A DNA stretch of 64,000 nt, from contig NZ_JABBFZ010000003.1 in assembly GCF_012927125.1 (NCBI RefSeq), positions 1 through 64,000 of the forward strand. The letters run 5' to 3'. Below, in pieces: positions 1 to 8,424 of the stretch. Each line of letters opens with the position of its first letter. Within the stretch, counting starts at the first letter, position 1. The translations under genes and the position numbers were made by a program. This stretch comes from Paraburkholderia antibiotica (lineage in GTDB: Bacteria > Pseudomonadota > Gammaproteobacteria > Burkholderiales > Burkholderiaceae). The notes beneath the pieces are model-generated. The model saw only the letters and a list, made by a program, of their open reading frames with translations. It ran no database searches and was not told the origin of the DNA.

Positions 1-291
1 AATTTCGGCAAACGCACCTTCCTACGGTTCGAACAGAACGGTGATCGAGGTCCCGGCGTCTTCGCCGCCACTACAACGCGGGCAGCAAACTGCGCGATGC
101 GCAGGAAGCGGGTTGTGCAGACCTTCCTTAGTGACGCCGTGGAGCAGAAGGCCCGTAACAGCCAGCAAGGCTGGAGCGACAACTCGGAAATGGCGGCGAC
201 ATACACACGTAGATATACCGCGAAAAAGGGACGTGAGATTTCTTTGAAACTCCAGGAACGACTCGATGACAAGCTCGATCGCAACAAGTGA
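1..291 (+). CDS. tyrosine recombinase, C-terminal fragment (5' end outside window)
   Basis: Frame 1 is open from the first base to the TGA at 289-291. The last residues contain GWSDNSEMAATYTRRYTAKK, which resembles the end of phage-type integrases: a hydrophobic/Gly turn, then the Tyr-containing ATYTRRY box, which would supply the nucleophile. The next gene starts inside it (ATG at 266), a 26-bp overlap indicating translational coupling. Only about 96 residues are visible, so the catalytic Arg/His residues cannot be checked. It appears to be the first recombinase of the operon that continues to 4244. Family assignment is from motif memory. Confidence 0.6.
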   Translation, partial: NFGKRTFLRFEQNGDRGPGVFAATTTRAANCAMRRKRVVQTFLSDAVEQKARNSQQGWSDNSEMAATYTRRYTAKKGREISLKLQERLDDKLDRNK

Positions 292-1810
292 AGGCACTTC
301 GACTGGACTCGTGCCCCGCCTGCCTGAGACTGCGTACACGAGAAGCGGCATCGAGTTTCGACCATATGAAAATGTCTGGCATTGGACCGATGGACCCTTT
401 CGCCTACATCTGGACTTTGGCAAGGTGAAGGTGCATGCGGCATTCCCGCGCGATTCCTTGAAGCACACGTTGCTGGTGTTCGCGAAACGTAGCTCGGCAT
501 GCCATGTCAGCAACCTGTTCGGTGTATTTCAACACTTTCTTGCTCTTAGGGTGAGCTCGGCGCCGCTGATGTCGATAACTACCCAAGAGGTCTCCAATTA
601 TGCTGCTTGCCTCAAGGAACACGAGCGGTGGCGCGTCGGCACATTGAATGTGCTCCTTCAGAAGTGGGCTGCCCTCGGACATAGCGGCGTTGAGCCCGAC
701 TGCACGCAGTATTTGCGAGAGCGGCGCAAGCCAGGTAATGAAAAGGGGGCCGCCGTACGCACCCGCGACCCTGAGGCCGGTCCATTCAGTGAAGCGGAAT
801 ACACGGCCCTCTATAAATCGGTAGACGCGGCGTACGGCTCGGGCGAAGTGCCGCGATGGATCGCCGTCCTGACCCGGTTGCTGTTCGCGTGCGGCGGGCG
901 GATTTCTCAGTACGCCTCTCTCAAGGTGTTGGATCTGGCCGGGCGCCAAGCCCCCTTCGTGCTTAGTCTTCCACAGGTCAAAACAAGGGAAGTGCACTCT
1001 CGTGTTTCTTTCAAAGAGTTCGACCTAAGTCCGCAAACGGGCAGGCTTGTGCTGGAGCACATCGAAGATTTGAGGTCGCAGGGCTTCGATAACGACGCGC
1101 CGTTATTTCCTGAGTCAATCCTGATGACGCTGGGGCCAAAGGAGGAGCGTCGAGTTTCCAGCGACCTGTTCTTCGACCACTTCACGAGCGATGGGCTTTC
1201 CAAGCTGTATAGCGCAATCATGAAGCCGATAGCGCCGCCGACCGCACGTCTCCAGTTCGAACCGATGCCGGTCAGTCCAAGTCGATTTCGGTACACGTTC
1301 GGAACCCGACTTGCGGAGGAAGGCGCCAGTAAAGCTGTCATCGCGGACCGCCTGGGTCACGCGGATCTTCAGAACGTAGACGTGTACTTTGAAGCCTCCC
1401 CGAAAAGTATTGAAAACATCGATAAAGCGATGGACCCTCAACTTGCACCCTTGGCGCAAGCCTTCAGGGGGCGCCTCGTTGAGGACGAGGAACACTCGAC
1501 ACATAAGGGCGCTCCGGGTAGTCGCATCATTGACTTCCGCGTGTCAAAGGCGCCCGTCGGAAGTTGCGGCTGCAAAGGCGAAGGGTGCGGATTCTCCCGC
1601 CCGACTGCTTGCTATACCTGTTTCAAGTTCGAGCCCTGGCTTGATGCACCTCATGAAAAGGTGCTCCGGCGACTGCAAGATGAGCGAAAACGCTGGGAGG
1701 GCGACGAGCGACTGGCGGCTGTTAACGATGACGCCATCCGGGCGGTACGAGAGGTCATTGCTGAATGTGCACAGGCCAATGAACAGCGCAGATCGGGAGG
1801 GGCCGCATGA
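266..1810 (+). CDS. tyrosine recombinase/integrase of a recombinase trio (GmtY-like)
   Basis: 514 aa. The C-terminal half has tyrosine-recombinase boxes in order: FACGGRISQYASL (box I Arg), QVKTREVH (beta-hairpin Lys), SRFRYTFGTRLAEEG (box II Arg; the usual first His of HxLR is replaced by Ser), RLGHADLQNVDVYF (GH, then the putative Tyr nucleophile). A Cys-rich tail follows (GSCGCKGEGCGF, CYTCFKFEPW), as in other integrases of trio elements, possibly metal-binding. The N-terminal half resembles a SAM-like core-binding domain. It overlaps the preceding recombinase by 26 bp and the next gene by ATGA. Likely role: excision or integration of the island with its two partner recombinases. The GmtY or Tn554 TnpA analogy rests on gene order and size. 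Confidence 0.75.
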   Translation: MTSSIATSEGTSTGLVPRLPETAYTRSGIEFRPYENVWHWTDGPFRLHLDFGKVKVHAAFPRDSLKHTLLVFAKRSSACHVSNLFGVFQHFLALRVSSAPLMSITTQEVSNYAACLKEHERWRVGTLNVLLQKWAALGHSGVEPDCTQYLRERRKPGNEKGAAVRTRDPEAGPFSEAEYTALYKSVDAAYGSGEVPRWIAVLTRLLFACGGRISQYASLKVLDLAGRQAPFVLSLPQVKTREVHSRVSFKEFDLSPQTGRLVLEHIEDLRSQGFDNDAPLFPESILMTLGPKEERRVSSDLFFDHFTSDGLSKLYSAIMKPIAPPTARLQFEPMPVSPSRFRYTFGTRLAEEGASKAVIADRLGHADLQNVDVYFEASPKSIENIDKAMDPQLAPLAQAFRGRLVEDEEHSTHKGAPGSRIIDFRVSKAPVGSCGCKGEGCGFSRPTACYTCFKFEPWLDAPHEKVLRRLQDERKRWEGDERLAAVNDDAIRAVREVIAECAQANEQRRSGGAA

Positions 1811-3813
1811 ACGCGCCTGTCCTTCATTTCACTCCCCGTGCAGAGCTGGAGCCGCAGGCCAATCTCGAGGCTTTCATTGCGCTCTGCAGGAATTCGGACG
1901 TGCTGGGTGCCCGGGAGCAGTTCGATAAGAACGCTTGGGAAGTTGGATACGTCAAAGGACAGAACAAAGTAAATCGGGTTGGGTTCAGCACCCTCGAAGC
2001 ATCCCGCGAAGACAGGTCCGAGCCGAGCCTGCCACATCCGTTTCTGGACTTCGCGAAGGCGACTATCGTCTACCTTCACGATAAGCGCCCGGTCACGTCT
2101 CAAGCTCAGCGCATCGCGGCTCTTCGATGTTTAGAGGCGGCGTTGCGAGAATGGAACAAGGCGTCGCGCCCGACGGCGGTTAACGTTGAGGTGCTGAACA
2201 CTGCGGTCGAGTTAGCCAGAAAGCAGGTCTCGGATGCGGTGGCTTACCGTATTGCCGGCCAACTGCAGCTGATTGCGGAATTCATGAATTCGAAAGGCTT
2301 CATCTCGCTTCGGCAGACATGGGTCCATGGGATGAAGAGGCCTCGGGAGCTCGGTTCGCGAATCTCTAAAGAGGCTCTCGATGCTCGCCAGGAGAAATTA
2401 CCTTCCGCAGCGGTGCTACGGGCGCTAGGCGGTATCTTCCAAGAGGCGGTTCAACCGGCAGACGTGGCGGTGTCCAGCTACCTGGCGGTGATGCTCTGTG
2501 CGCCGGAGCGGATCAACGAGGTGCTCCGATTGGCGCGCAACTGTCTGGTCGAGGGCGACGGGAGATTCGACGGAAAGCTTGGCCTCCGCTGGGCGGGGTC
2601 CAAAGGTGCGAAGGACACGACGAAATGGCTCCCCACCCAGATGGTCCCTGTGGCGAGGCAGGCTATTTCCAACCTGCTGAAAGTGACAGCACCCGCCAAA
2701 AATATAGCAGCGTGGTACACGGACAATCCGAACACGCTTTACCTTCACGACGGCGCGGCGCACCTCCGCGGTCAAGAGGTCCTTACGGCAGCAGAAGTGG
2801 CGCTGATACTGTGGGGAGATGAGGGTGCGACTAACCAGGCTAACACTTGGGCTCGGGAGACAGCCGCATTGCCGAAAGTACAGCTCGCCGGTCGCAAGGC
2901 TGGGTACTGGTTCGAAGACGTTGAGCGCGCGGTACTGGGAATGCTTCCGGAGACCTTTCCGTTCGTTCCGGGCGCTCCTGAGCTTCTGTGCAAAGACGCC
3001 ATGGTCATCATCCGGACCAACGAGATGCACGCGCAGAAGGCGACGTACCTCTGCATGATTACTTGCGTCGACTACAGCTCGATAACGAATCCGCTCGGGG
3101 CACGGGAGGGTCAGTCTTCTATCTTTGAGCGCTTCAACTACACGGAGGACGACGGTTCGCCCATCGAGCTCCGGAGCCATGCTCTTCGGCATTACCTGAA
3201 CATGCTCGCCCAGTTGGGTGGTCTTAGCAACGCAGAGATCGCTATCTTCTCCGGTCGTAAGGACGTTCGTCAGAACAGAGCCTATGACCACATGAGCTCG
3301 GACGAGGCTCAGGCACCCATCAGCCAGGCTCTGAAGGCGGGTTTTACAGCCGGCCTTATTCCTGCGGCGACGCGGGATTTGATAACGCGTAGCGAGTTCA
3401 AGAGGTTTGGGGTCGTCGCCGCCCATACGACGGAATATGGCTGGTGCATGCACAACTTCGCTAGCGAGCCATGTCAGATGTACCGCGACTGCATAAACTG
3501 CGAGGAGCAGGAGTGCGTCAAAGGCGATGCGCACAAGGAAGCCAATTTGCGCCTGCTGAAGGAAGAAACTGAGTTCCTTCTGAATGAGGCGCGGGAGGCG
3601 TTGAACGACGAAGAGTACGGTGCCGACGTCTGGGTGGCGCATCAATCAAAGACGCTGGAGCGCGTGAACGCCCTCCTGTCCATCATGGACGACCCGTCGG
3701 TACAACCTGGATCTCGGATTCGGCTCAATCTGGAGAACGCTGCCCTCATTACCGCTGACTCCACGCAACCCATCTACTTCCTCAAAGCCGAGGAACAAAA
3801 GCTGCTGCCATGA
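1807..3813 (+). CDS. large tyrosine recombinase of a recombinase trio (GmtZ/TnpB-like)
   Basis: 668 aa. Residues around 455-500 contain SHALRHYLNMLAQLGG (HxLRH box II) and, about 25 residues on, SGRKDVRQNRAYDHMS, where Tyr is the probable nucleophile. A Cys cluster follows (YGWCMHNF, EPCQMYRDCINCEEQEC), resembling the Cys-rich extension of its upstream neighbour. Size and position match the large middle protein of Tn554 (TnpB, about 630 aa) and of gamma-mobile-trio loci (GmtZ). Start ATG 1807 overlaps the upstream stop, and its own stop overlaps the next start (ATGA at 3810), so the set is translationally coupled. Acts on DNA. The exact subfamily is inferred. Confidence 0.72.
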   Translation: MNAPVLHFTPRAELEPQANLEAFIALCRNSDVLGAREQFDKNAWEVGYVKGQNKVNRVGFSTLEASREDRSEPSLPHPFLDFAKATIVYLHDKRPVTSQAQRIAALRCLEAALREWNKASRPTAVNVEVLNTAVELARKQVSDAVAYRIAGQLQLIAEFMNSKGFISLRQTWVHGMKRPRELGSRISKEALDARQEKLPSAAVLRALGGIFQEAVQPADVAVSSYLAVMLCAPERINEVLRLARNCLVEGDGRFDGKLGLRWAGSKGAKDTTKWLPTQMVPVARQAISNLLKVTAPAKNIAAWYTDNPNTLYLHDGAAHLRGQEVLTAAEVALILWGDEGATNQANTWARETAALPKVQLAGRKAGYWFEDVERAVLGMLPETFPFVPGAPELLCKDAMVIIRTNEMHAQKATYLCMITCVDYSSITNPLGAREGQSSIFERFNYTEDDGSPIELRSHALRHYLNMLAQLGGLSNAEIAIFSGRKDVRQNRAYDHMSSDEAQAPISQALKAGFTAGLIPAATRDLITRSEFKRFGVVAAHTTEYGWCMHNFASEPCQMYRDCINCEEQECVKGDAHKEANLRLLKEETEFLLNEAREALNDEEYGADVWVAHQSKTLERVNALLSIMDDPSVQPGSRIRLNLENAALITADSTQPIYFLKAEEQKLLP

Positions 3814-4244
3814 AGAAGACCCGCGCCCCTGATCTGACCGCAGAGCGTATCAAGCTTGTGCTCGACACTCTGGATGGGTGGAAAGGCAAATTGACTTGGG
3901 ACCTGCTGATTGGAGCTATCCGGAAGGACACCGGCATCACTTACTCGCGGTTCACGTTCGCGGAATACACGGAAATTGCCAACGCGTTCTCGCTGAAGAA
4001 AGACGCTTTGCGGGGCACCTGGAAGGGCGAGCGCGGTCAGCCTCGGGATGAACGCGTTCGGGCTGCACTTGAGCAGGTCGAACGGTACAAGGCCAAGGTC
4101 GAGCGTCTTGAAATGCAAAACCAACTGCTCCTGGAGCAATTCGTGACTTGGGCGCACAACGCCGAGCGCAAGGGGGTGACGGTGATGATGCTAAATGCCC
4201 CACTGCCCAAGCCCGAGCGCGACCGAACCAAAGGGGTGAAGTGA
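3810..4244 (+). CDS. small coiled-coil accessory protein of recombinase trio (GmtX/TnpC-like)
   Basis: 144 aa and highly charged. The N-terminal 80 residues are mixed alpha/beta with Lys/Arg. About residues 85-115 (ALEQVERYKAKVERLEMQNQ) have heptad spacing typical of a coiled coil. No catalytic motif is visible. It closes the recombinase operon, overlapping the 668-aa gene by ATGA. In Tn554 a protein of similar size and position (TnpC, 125 aa) influences insertion orientation and frequency, and gamma-mobile-trio loci encode a small GmtX in the same place. By analogy it may be an accessory factor for the recombinases. Function not demonstrable from sequence. Confidence 0.6.
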   Translation: MKKTRAPDLTAERIKLVLDTLDGWKGKLTWDLLIGAIRKDTGITYSRFTFAEYTEIANAFSLKKDALRGTWKGERGQPRDERVRAALEQVERYKAKVERLEMQNQLLLEQFVTWAHNAERKGVTVMMLNAPLPKPERDRTKGVK

Positions 4245-4357
4245 TGGCGAGCGGACAACACCTTACAGAAGAAAACGTCAAACTTGGGACCGGTGCATTT
4301 CGACGCTGAAACGGCGCGGGGCACGGCTATCAAGAAACGAATTGCCGCCGTTGCCGC

Positions 4358-4609
4358 TTACGCTCGGCGTGCCGATTTCTTGCGGTCCTGCAACAGCGAT
4401 GCTGGCTCGACTCCCAGAGCGTCAGCGATGCGCTCGATGTTATAGATCGTCACGTTCTTTTCGCTGCGCTCCAACATCCCTACATACGTACGATGGACGC
4501 CGGCCCTCTCTGCAAGGGCCTCTTGCGAGAGATCCAATTCGATGCGTCTTCGCCGAACGTTAGCGGCGAAAATGGCAACCAGGCGGCACTGTGTGGGAGC
4601 AACGGACAT
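4358..4609 (-). CDS. XRE-family transcriptional regulator (controller-protein size)
   Basis: 83 aa, essentially one Cro/CI-type helix-turn-helix: LSQEALAERAGVHRTYVGML is the two-helix DNA-binding unit, followed by an IERIADALGV capping helix. Single-domain proteins like this serve as antitoxins, phage-type repressors or controller (C) proteins of restriction systems. It is divergent from the 4728 gene across an AT-rich intergenic stretch (about 4620-4680), the natural place for a shared, autoregulated promoter. No toxin gene lies beside it on the same strand, and its target is unknown. Confidence 0.85.
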   Translation of the reverse strand: MSVAPTQCRLVAIFAANVRRRRIELDLSQEALAERAGVHRTYVGMLERSEKNVTIYNIERIADALGVEPASLLQDRKKSARRA

Positions 4610-4727
4610 CCATGAAATGTCCGTCGTTGCATACTTTGATTCTACATACTAAGATTAGCATTTTTACTGTAGGCGCCATGTGCGAGTCGTTCTGCACTCG
4701 TGCTCATGGCAGACACCCAGCACACCC

Positions 4728-5159
4728 ATGCTTTTGACTCAGACGACCTGGGAAGAAAAGAATCCCGTACGCCGACAACTAGTCAGCCCCTACACCGCCT
4801 TCCGATGCGTGGCCGTATCCAGCGAGTCCCTTTGCTTTTTAATTCAGCATACCCGCGGGGACATCGAAGAAGATTCACTTCCCGTGGGCACTTACCTTGT
4901 GACAAAGGCCGAGGACGTTCTCGAAGTAGTTGGACAACTCGAAGCCGGGTGCAGTCGCGTTTATGCATTTCAGACGCAACCACTGGAAGACGAGCGATGT
5001 GTCATGAACGCGATTGCCGATATCAGGAGCTATTGCGAAGACGGCGTGACTTGGTTTTCATATGTCACCACAGACGGCACCATTACTCCTTGCCTCCCTT
5101 GGCAGCCTCGTGCGCGTTCCGACCACAAATTGAAAGTTGAGTGGTCGTCAAAGCGATAG
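4728..5159 (+). CDS. hypothetical protein
   Basis: 143 aa from ATG 4728; a longer reading from GTG 4680 is possible, but its first residues look non-coding. Soluble, no membrane segment, with a mixed acidic/hydrophobic pattern (PVGTYLVTKAEDVLEVV, DGVTWFSYVTTDGT). I do not recognise the family. It lies in the cargo directly behind the recombinase operon, divergent from the XRE regulator, and 16 bp before the antitoxin-like gene at 5176, so the two could be co-transcribed. Ribosome-binding site is weak. Confidence 0.5.
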   Translation: MLLTQTTWEEKNPVRRQLVSPYTAFRCVAVSSESLCFLIQHTRGDIEEDSLPVGTYLVTKAEDVLEVVGQLEAGCSRVYAFQTQPLEDERCVMNAIADIRSYCEDGVTWFSYVTTDGTITPCLPWQPRARSDHKLKVEWSSKR

Positions 5160-5175
5160 CTTGGAGTCAAGGTCC

Positions 5176-5583
5176 GTGTCAGCGATCGAGTTCCGTGACG
5201 AACTGCTTGAGAGGGGATGGCCCGACGATATCCAGGTTGCCGAGCTGGCCGACGAGGCACCCGGCCCGGAAGCGACAACATTTGCGATCCGGGCGCAAGC
5301 GAGCGGTGACCTGCTGGGAGTGTGGTGTGCGCCCCGGCATTGCTTCCTTTACCCCGACTTCCAGTTCCACCGCTCGGGCGCAATACGGAAGGACGTTGCC
5401 GACCTCCTCGCCGTCCTGCCCAGCGAAGACGATCGCGGAGGCTGGAGACGGACGTTCTGGCTATATTCGCCGCATGCGTTGCTTGATGACCGGACGCCTG
5501 CGGAGATCTTTTTTGACGATCCGGCGCGGGTGATCGCTGTTGCGCGAGAGGAATTTCTGGGCGATCGCGAGGCGACCTGGTGA
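5176..5583 (+). CDS. antitoxin-like protein (Xre/MbcA/ParS toxin-binding-type C-terminus)
   Basis: About 135 aa from GTG 5176 (GGAG nine bases upstream); a longer frame opens at 5137. The middle has GDLLGVW then FLYPDFQF, and the end has LLDDRTPAEIFFDDPARVI. The order 'G-LLG.. YP-x-FQF .. G-R/K-T/S-P-x-E' is typical of antitoxins whose C-terminus clamps RES-type toxins. A second, broken member of the same family lies at 22713-23642. No recognisable toxin follows: a GTG at 5580 overlapping its stop opens only a 33-codon frame. It may therefore be an orphan or a degraded pair. Family assignment is from pattern memory. Confidence 0.5.
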   Translation: MSAIEFRDELLERGWPDDIQVAELADEAPGPEATTFAIRAQASGDLLGVWCAPRHCFLYPDFQFHRSGAIRKDVADLLAVLPSEDDRGGWRRTFWLYSPHALLDDRTPAEIFFDDPARVIAVAREEFLGDREATW

Positions 5584-5742
5584 ATTTTCAACCGGCCCCT
5601 GCTGGCCCGTGCGGCGGGCCGGATTTCCGTCTCGCGCATGCTTGGCACTCTGCGGACTGGGTCCGCGGCACGGCGAGGTGATAACGAACAGCAGGCGGCC
5701 CGCTGGCCGATACATTGGTAGCATTTTTCCCGGGGGCGAACC

Positions 5743-6261
5743 ATGACTGTGCACATCATCCAGAATCGCCAGGAGTATCGCGAAGCCCGACAGACACTCC
5801 TCGATCTGGTTAGACGTGACCCGATGCTTGGCACGCCGGAGGACGACCAGCTGTTGGCACTGGCAATCGGTGTCGAACGCTACGAAGTGCAGTATGTCCT
5901 GGATCTGCCCGCTGGCTCCCGACTGACGATGGTCGCGAAGCACGGCTGGAACGCTGACGGCTCTCACCGGTTTCTGCTGCCGGCATGGGAGCGACGGCGG
6001 CTACGGTTCGCGCTGGGCCTGCACACCCCTCTGACCCAGGACGACCGTCAGGTTCTGCAGCAAGTCGTGCCCGTGATTGAGGACGCAGGCGAGCCGTACG
6101 CAGTGCGGATCGCGGACGTGCCCGAGCCCCTGCGGGAGGAATTGAGGGAGTGGTGGCGGATGTGGTGCTTGCCGTTGTTCGACCCGGATGGCTGCGGCGA
6201 CTGTATATATGTGTGGGACTGGTCGGACTGGCTCGACAGGCGGGTTCCGGACCTCCCTTGA
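5743..6261 (+). CDS. hypothetical protein with HigA-like N-terminus
   Basis: 172 aa. The first 50 residues (EYREARQTLLDLV, LGTPEDDQLLALA, GVERYE) resemble the opening helices of HigA-type antitoxins ('GTPEgDeLeLLa..Ve.YE'). The HTH that should follow is absent. Instead there is an unfamiliar 110-residue Trp-rich region (REWWRMWCLPLF, IYVWDWSDWLDRR). It lies 160 bp after the antitoxin-like gene and faces the ImmA/IrrE gene. I cannot assign a function: it could be a fusion after recombination, or an immunity or sensor protein. Confidence 0.5.
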   Translation: MTVHIIQNRQEYREARQTLLDLVRRDPMLGTPEDDQLLALAIGVERYEVQYVLDLPAGSRLTMVAKHGWNADGSHRFLLPAWERRRLRFALGLHTPLTQDDRQVLQQVVPVIEDAGEPYAVRIADVPEPLREELREWWRMWCLPLFDPDGCGDCIYVWDWSDWLDRRVPDLP

Positions 6262-6316
6262 GTCCAGACCGCCGCAGGACACCAGTCCCACAAGGTGACG
6301 TTGTTCGATCGCGCTG

Positions 6317-6340
6317 TAATGCGTCGCAAACGACGCATTA
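6317..6340. promoter_or_regulatory. perfect 10-bp inverted repeat, 4-nt spacer
   Basis: TAATGCGTCG and CGACGCATTA are exact reverse complements separated by CAAA. They sit between two convergent genes (5743 + and 6486 -), so a transcript hairpin acting on either strand is possible, but no U-tract follows. Protein binding or a recombination site is equally possible. The rest of 6262-6485 shows nothing else. Confidence 0.4.
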
Positions 6341-6485
6341 CTAATGCATTGATCCATCGGGATGGGGCGGGACGACCGGCGCGCTCCCAAACGACGCAGT
6401 TTTACGCAAGCCGTCGGCGGCGTCGTTCGCCGCCTTGACTGGATGGTGCAAACTTTCGTGCTCGTGCGGTTTGCGGCCGTTTCGC

Positions 6486-7613
6486 TCAGTTGCGAGCGAT
6501 TTGCTTCGGTGTTGCCCCGTCCTGCTTTACTAGCCTGAGACCACCCTGAGGACGTAGACCATATAGTCGAGCCAGTTCTTCGAAATGAAGGGAAAGCGCG
6601 CCAACGAGGTCTTCGTCCGAATACCCGAGGGTCGTAGTTAGGTTGTTGATCAAGCCGTTCATGACCGTAGACGTTTCAGGGGCGAAGTCGAGTGCTTGCG
6701 GTTCCTGAGTTCGATAACCACGGCTCGACATCTGTCGCCAAAGCCATTGTGATTTGTTGCTATCGATCCTATGAAGTGACGTTGCGCGCACAATCAAGGC
6801 TGCCATCGAGACCTTCCAGAACGGCTTCATATAGGCAGCTTTTTCCAACGTCAGATTGCTAAGGTACGGCCCAATATCGTCGGCTGGCATGAGCAATTCG
6901 GATGCGAACTGATCTGCTTCCTCCTCCATGCTCGGCGTCGGATAGTCGTGCATCACAAGGTGTCCGAGTTCATGCGCGAGCGAGAACCGCTGCCTATCGG
7001 CTGGTCGATCTTTGTTTAGAAAAATCAACGGCGGTAGCCCGGCAACGCGGTAGCTAATGCCGTCCACTCCAGCGTCTGCCATTTCACAGAAGGCGACGAT
7101 GCATCCCGCCCTTTCGGCATACTCGACCAAATTACTAACGGGGCCGGACGGCATATACCAGGCGCGACGGACATTGCGTGCTATCTGTGCCGTATCCCCG
7201 TTGAAATCATCAAGGTCATAGTGCGGAAACGGTAACTCCGGTGCGATATCTGCACTTTCCAGTAAAGTTCTGACATGGCCAATGCGGACATTGATCTCAG
7301 CGATCAATTTGTCGATCACCTTTTGTCCCGTCGCCGCTCGCTTCCTAAACATCGGGTGCGCACTCAGCGGCGCGCCGTACACGCGCTCCGTACGGCAAAA
7401 GAAAGAAACCGGGCAGTCCAACGCGACGCCCAATTTCTCTATTACGTCGTCCGTAGCCGGCCGAAGTCCCTGTTCAAGCTTTGAGAGAGTTCCTTGCGCA
7501 ATTCCGGCTCGCTCAGCGAGTTGAATTTGTCCCAGCCCGAGCATCCGCCTGCGCAGTGAAACAAGCTCAGGTCGGAATGTCTCCGCCAGCGGCTGCCTTG
7601 TCTTGAGTTCCAT
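6486..7613 (-). CDS. XRE HTH domain fused to ImmA/IrrE metallopeptidase
   Basis: About 375 aa from ATG 7613; other starts are ATG 7628 and TTG 7658. The N-terminus is an HTH (LAERAGIAQGTLSKLEQGLR). The centre holds the zinc-protease box FSLAHELGHLVMH, with downstream EEEADQFASELLMP supplying the third ligand. In known ICE and phage systems, ImmA/IrrE proteases cleave a cognate repressor. Here the HTH sits in the same chain, as in many stress- or defence-linked regulators. The start lies inside the 3' end of the partner gene 7567-8196, showing translational coupling. The C-terminal 110 residues are not recognised. The target is probably a repressor or the partner protein (inference). Confidence 0.85.
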   Translation of the reverse strand: MELKTRQPLAETFRPELVSLRRRMLGLGQIQLAERAGIAQGTLSKLEQGLRPATDDVIEKLGVALDCPVSFFCRTERVYGAPLSAHPMFRKRAATGQKVIDKLIAEINVRIGHVRTLLESADIAPELPFPHYDLDDFNGDTAQIARNVRRAWYMPSGPVSNLVEYAERAGCIVAFCEMADAGVDGISYRVAGLPPLIFLNKDRPADRQRFSLAHELGHLVMHDYPTPSMEEEADQFASELLMPADDIGPYLSNLTLEKAAYMKPFWKVSMAALIVRATSLHRIDSNKSQWLWRQMSSRGYRTQEPQALDFAPETSTVMNGLINNLTTTLGYSDEDLVGALSLHFEELARLYGLRPQGGLRLVKQDGATPKQIARN

Positions 7614-8196
7614 CTTTCCGTGATCCATCTGTTTTCGGCTTGATAACGCGGTCGGCAACTGCCATTCCGTCCATCATCGGGGACGGGGCAAACGGCATTA
7701 CCGTTTGCGTGTCGGTGCCCGACTCGCCATGCACGTCGATTTTCCAAAGGATCTGCTTCTTGTGTCGCTGCACCAGTACGATTTGCTCGATCTCGGTTTC
7801 GTCTTTCGAGAGCACATACAGCAGTTCCAGCCTGGCGATCCCGCCGAAAAGATCCTGAATCTGATCGTGAAACGCCAGAGCGGCCTGCGTCGGATAGTTG
7901 CGAGACAGAAGCGACTCTTCTGCCTTCTTCATGCGAATGAAAATTCGGTCATCGATCAATACCCCATCCCAATTGCGCAATGTTTCGACGCGCGCGGTAG
8001 GGTGTCCATCGAATCGTACCTTGGCGTGCGAGATCAACTGATTCCACATCAGGTTTGCACGCACGCGCTTGTGCTGCATCCGCGACGCCACTGGGCTGGC
8101 GAGCCAATCTTTCCATGCCGAAGCATAGATGTGCTGGAAATCAGCAAAATAAGGGAGCACTACCTTGCGCACTTCTTCTTCGGCGATGAAAGGCAT
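7567..8196 (-). CDS. hypothetical partner of the XRE-ImmA/IrrE protein
   Basis: 209 aa from ATG 8196; the open frame extends to 8268 but those codons look non-coding. Soluble, rich in Ile/Leu helices (EEEVRKVVLPYFADFQHIYAS, DQIQDLFGGIARLELLYVL), with a disordered Lys/Asp/Gly-rich tail (DRVIKPKTDGSRKDG). No catalytic motif recognised. It is first in a two-gene unit and overlaps the metallopeptidase gene by about 47 bp, so the pair is very likely functional together: sensor or toxin plus protease-regulator is a plausible but untested scheme. Confidence 0.6.
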   Translation of the reverse strand: MPFIAEEEVRKVVLPYFADFQHIYASAWKDWLASPVASRMQHKRVRANLMWNQLISHAKVRFDGHPTARVETLRNWDGVLIDDRIFIRMKKAEESLLSRNYPTQAALAFHDQIQDLFGGIARLELLYVLSKDETEIEQIVLVQRHKKQILWKIDVHGESGTDTQTVMPFAPSPMMDGMAVADRVIKPKTDGSRKDGTQDKAAAGGDIPT

Positions 8197-8424
8197 AGCA
8201 ACACTCAGGCAAATGACATGGGCACTATGATAGCGGCTGACTACAAAATCAACAACAAAATATTCCAAAAATTATTCCATCCCCTCCGGCGGTGTTAGTT
8301 GCTCGCCCTACTTAGTGACGTGCCTCAGTTGACAACGGTTCGCCGGCGCGGCGGCCATGAGTAAAGTGGGCCGTATGCGGATTGACCATAGAATGAAAAG
8401 CAGAGAGCATGAAGGCCTTAATAC

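Noticed and set aside
4241..4357. 21-codon frame right after the recombinase operon
   Set aside because: Too short and without recognisable features; probably chance.
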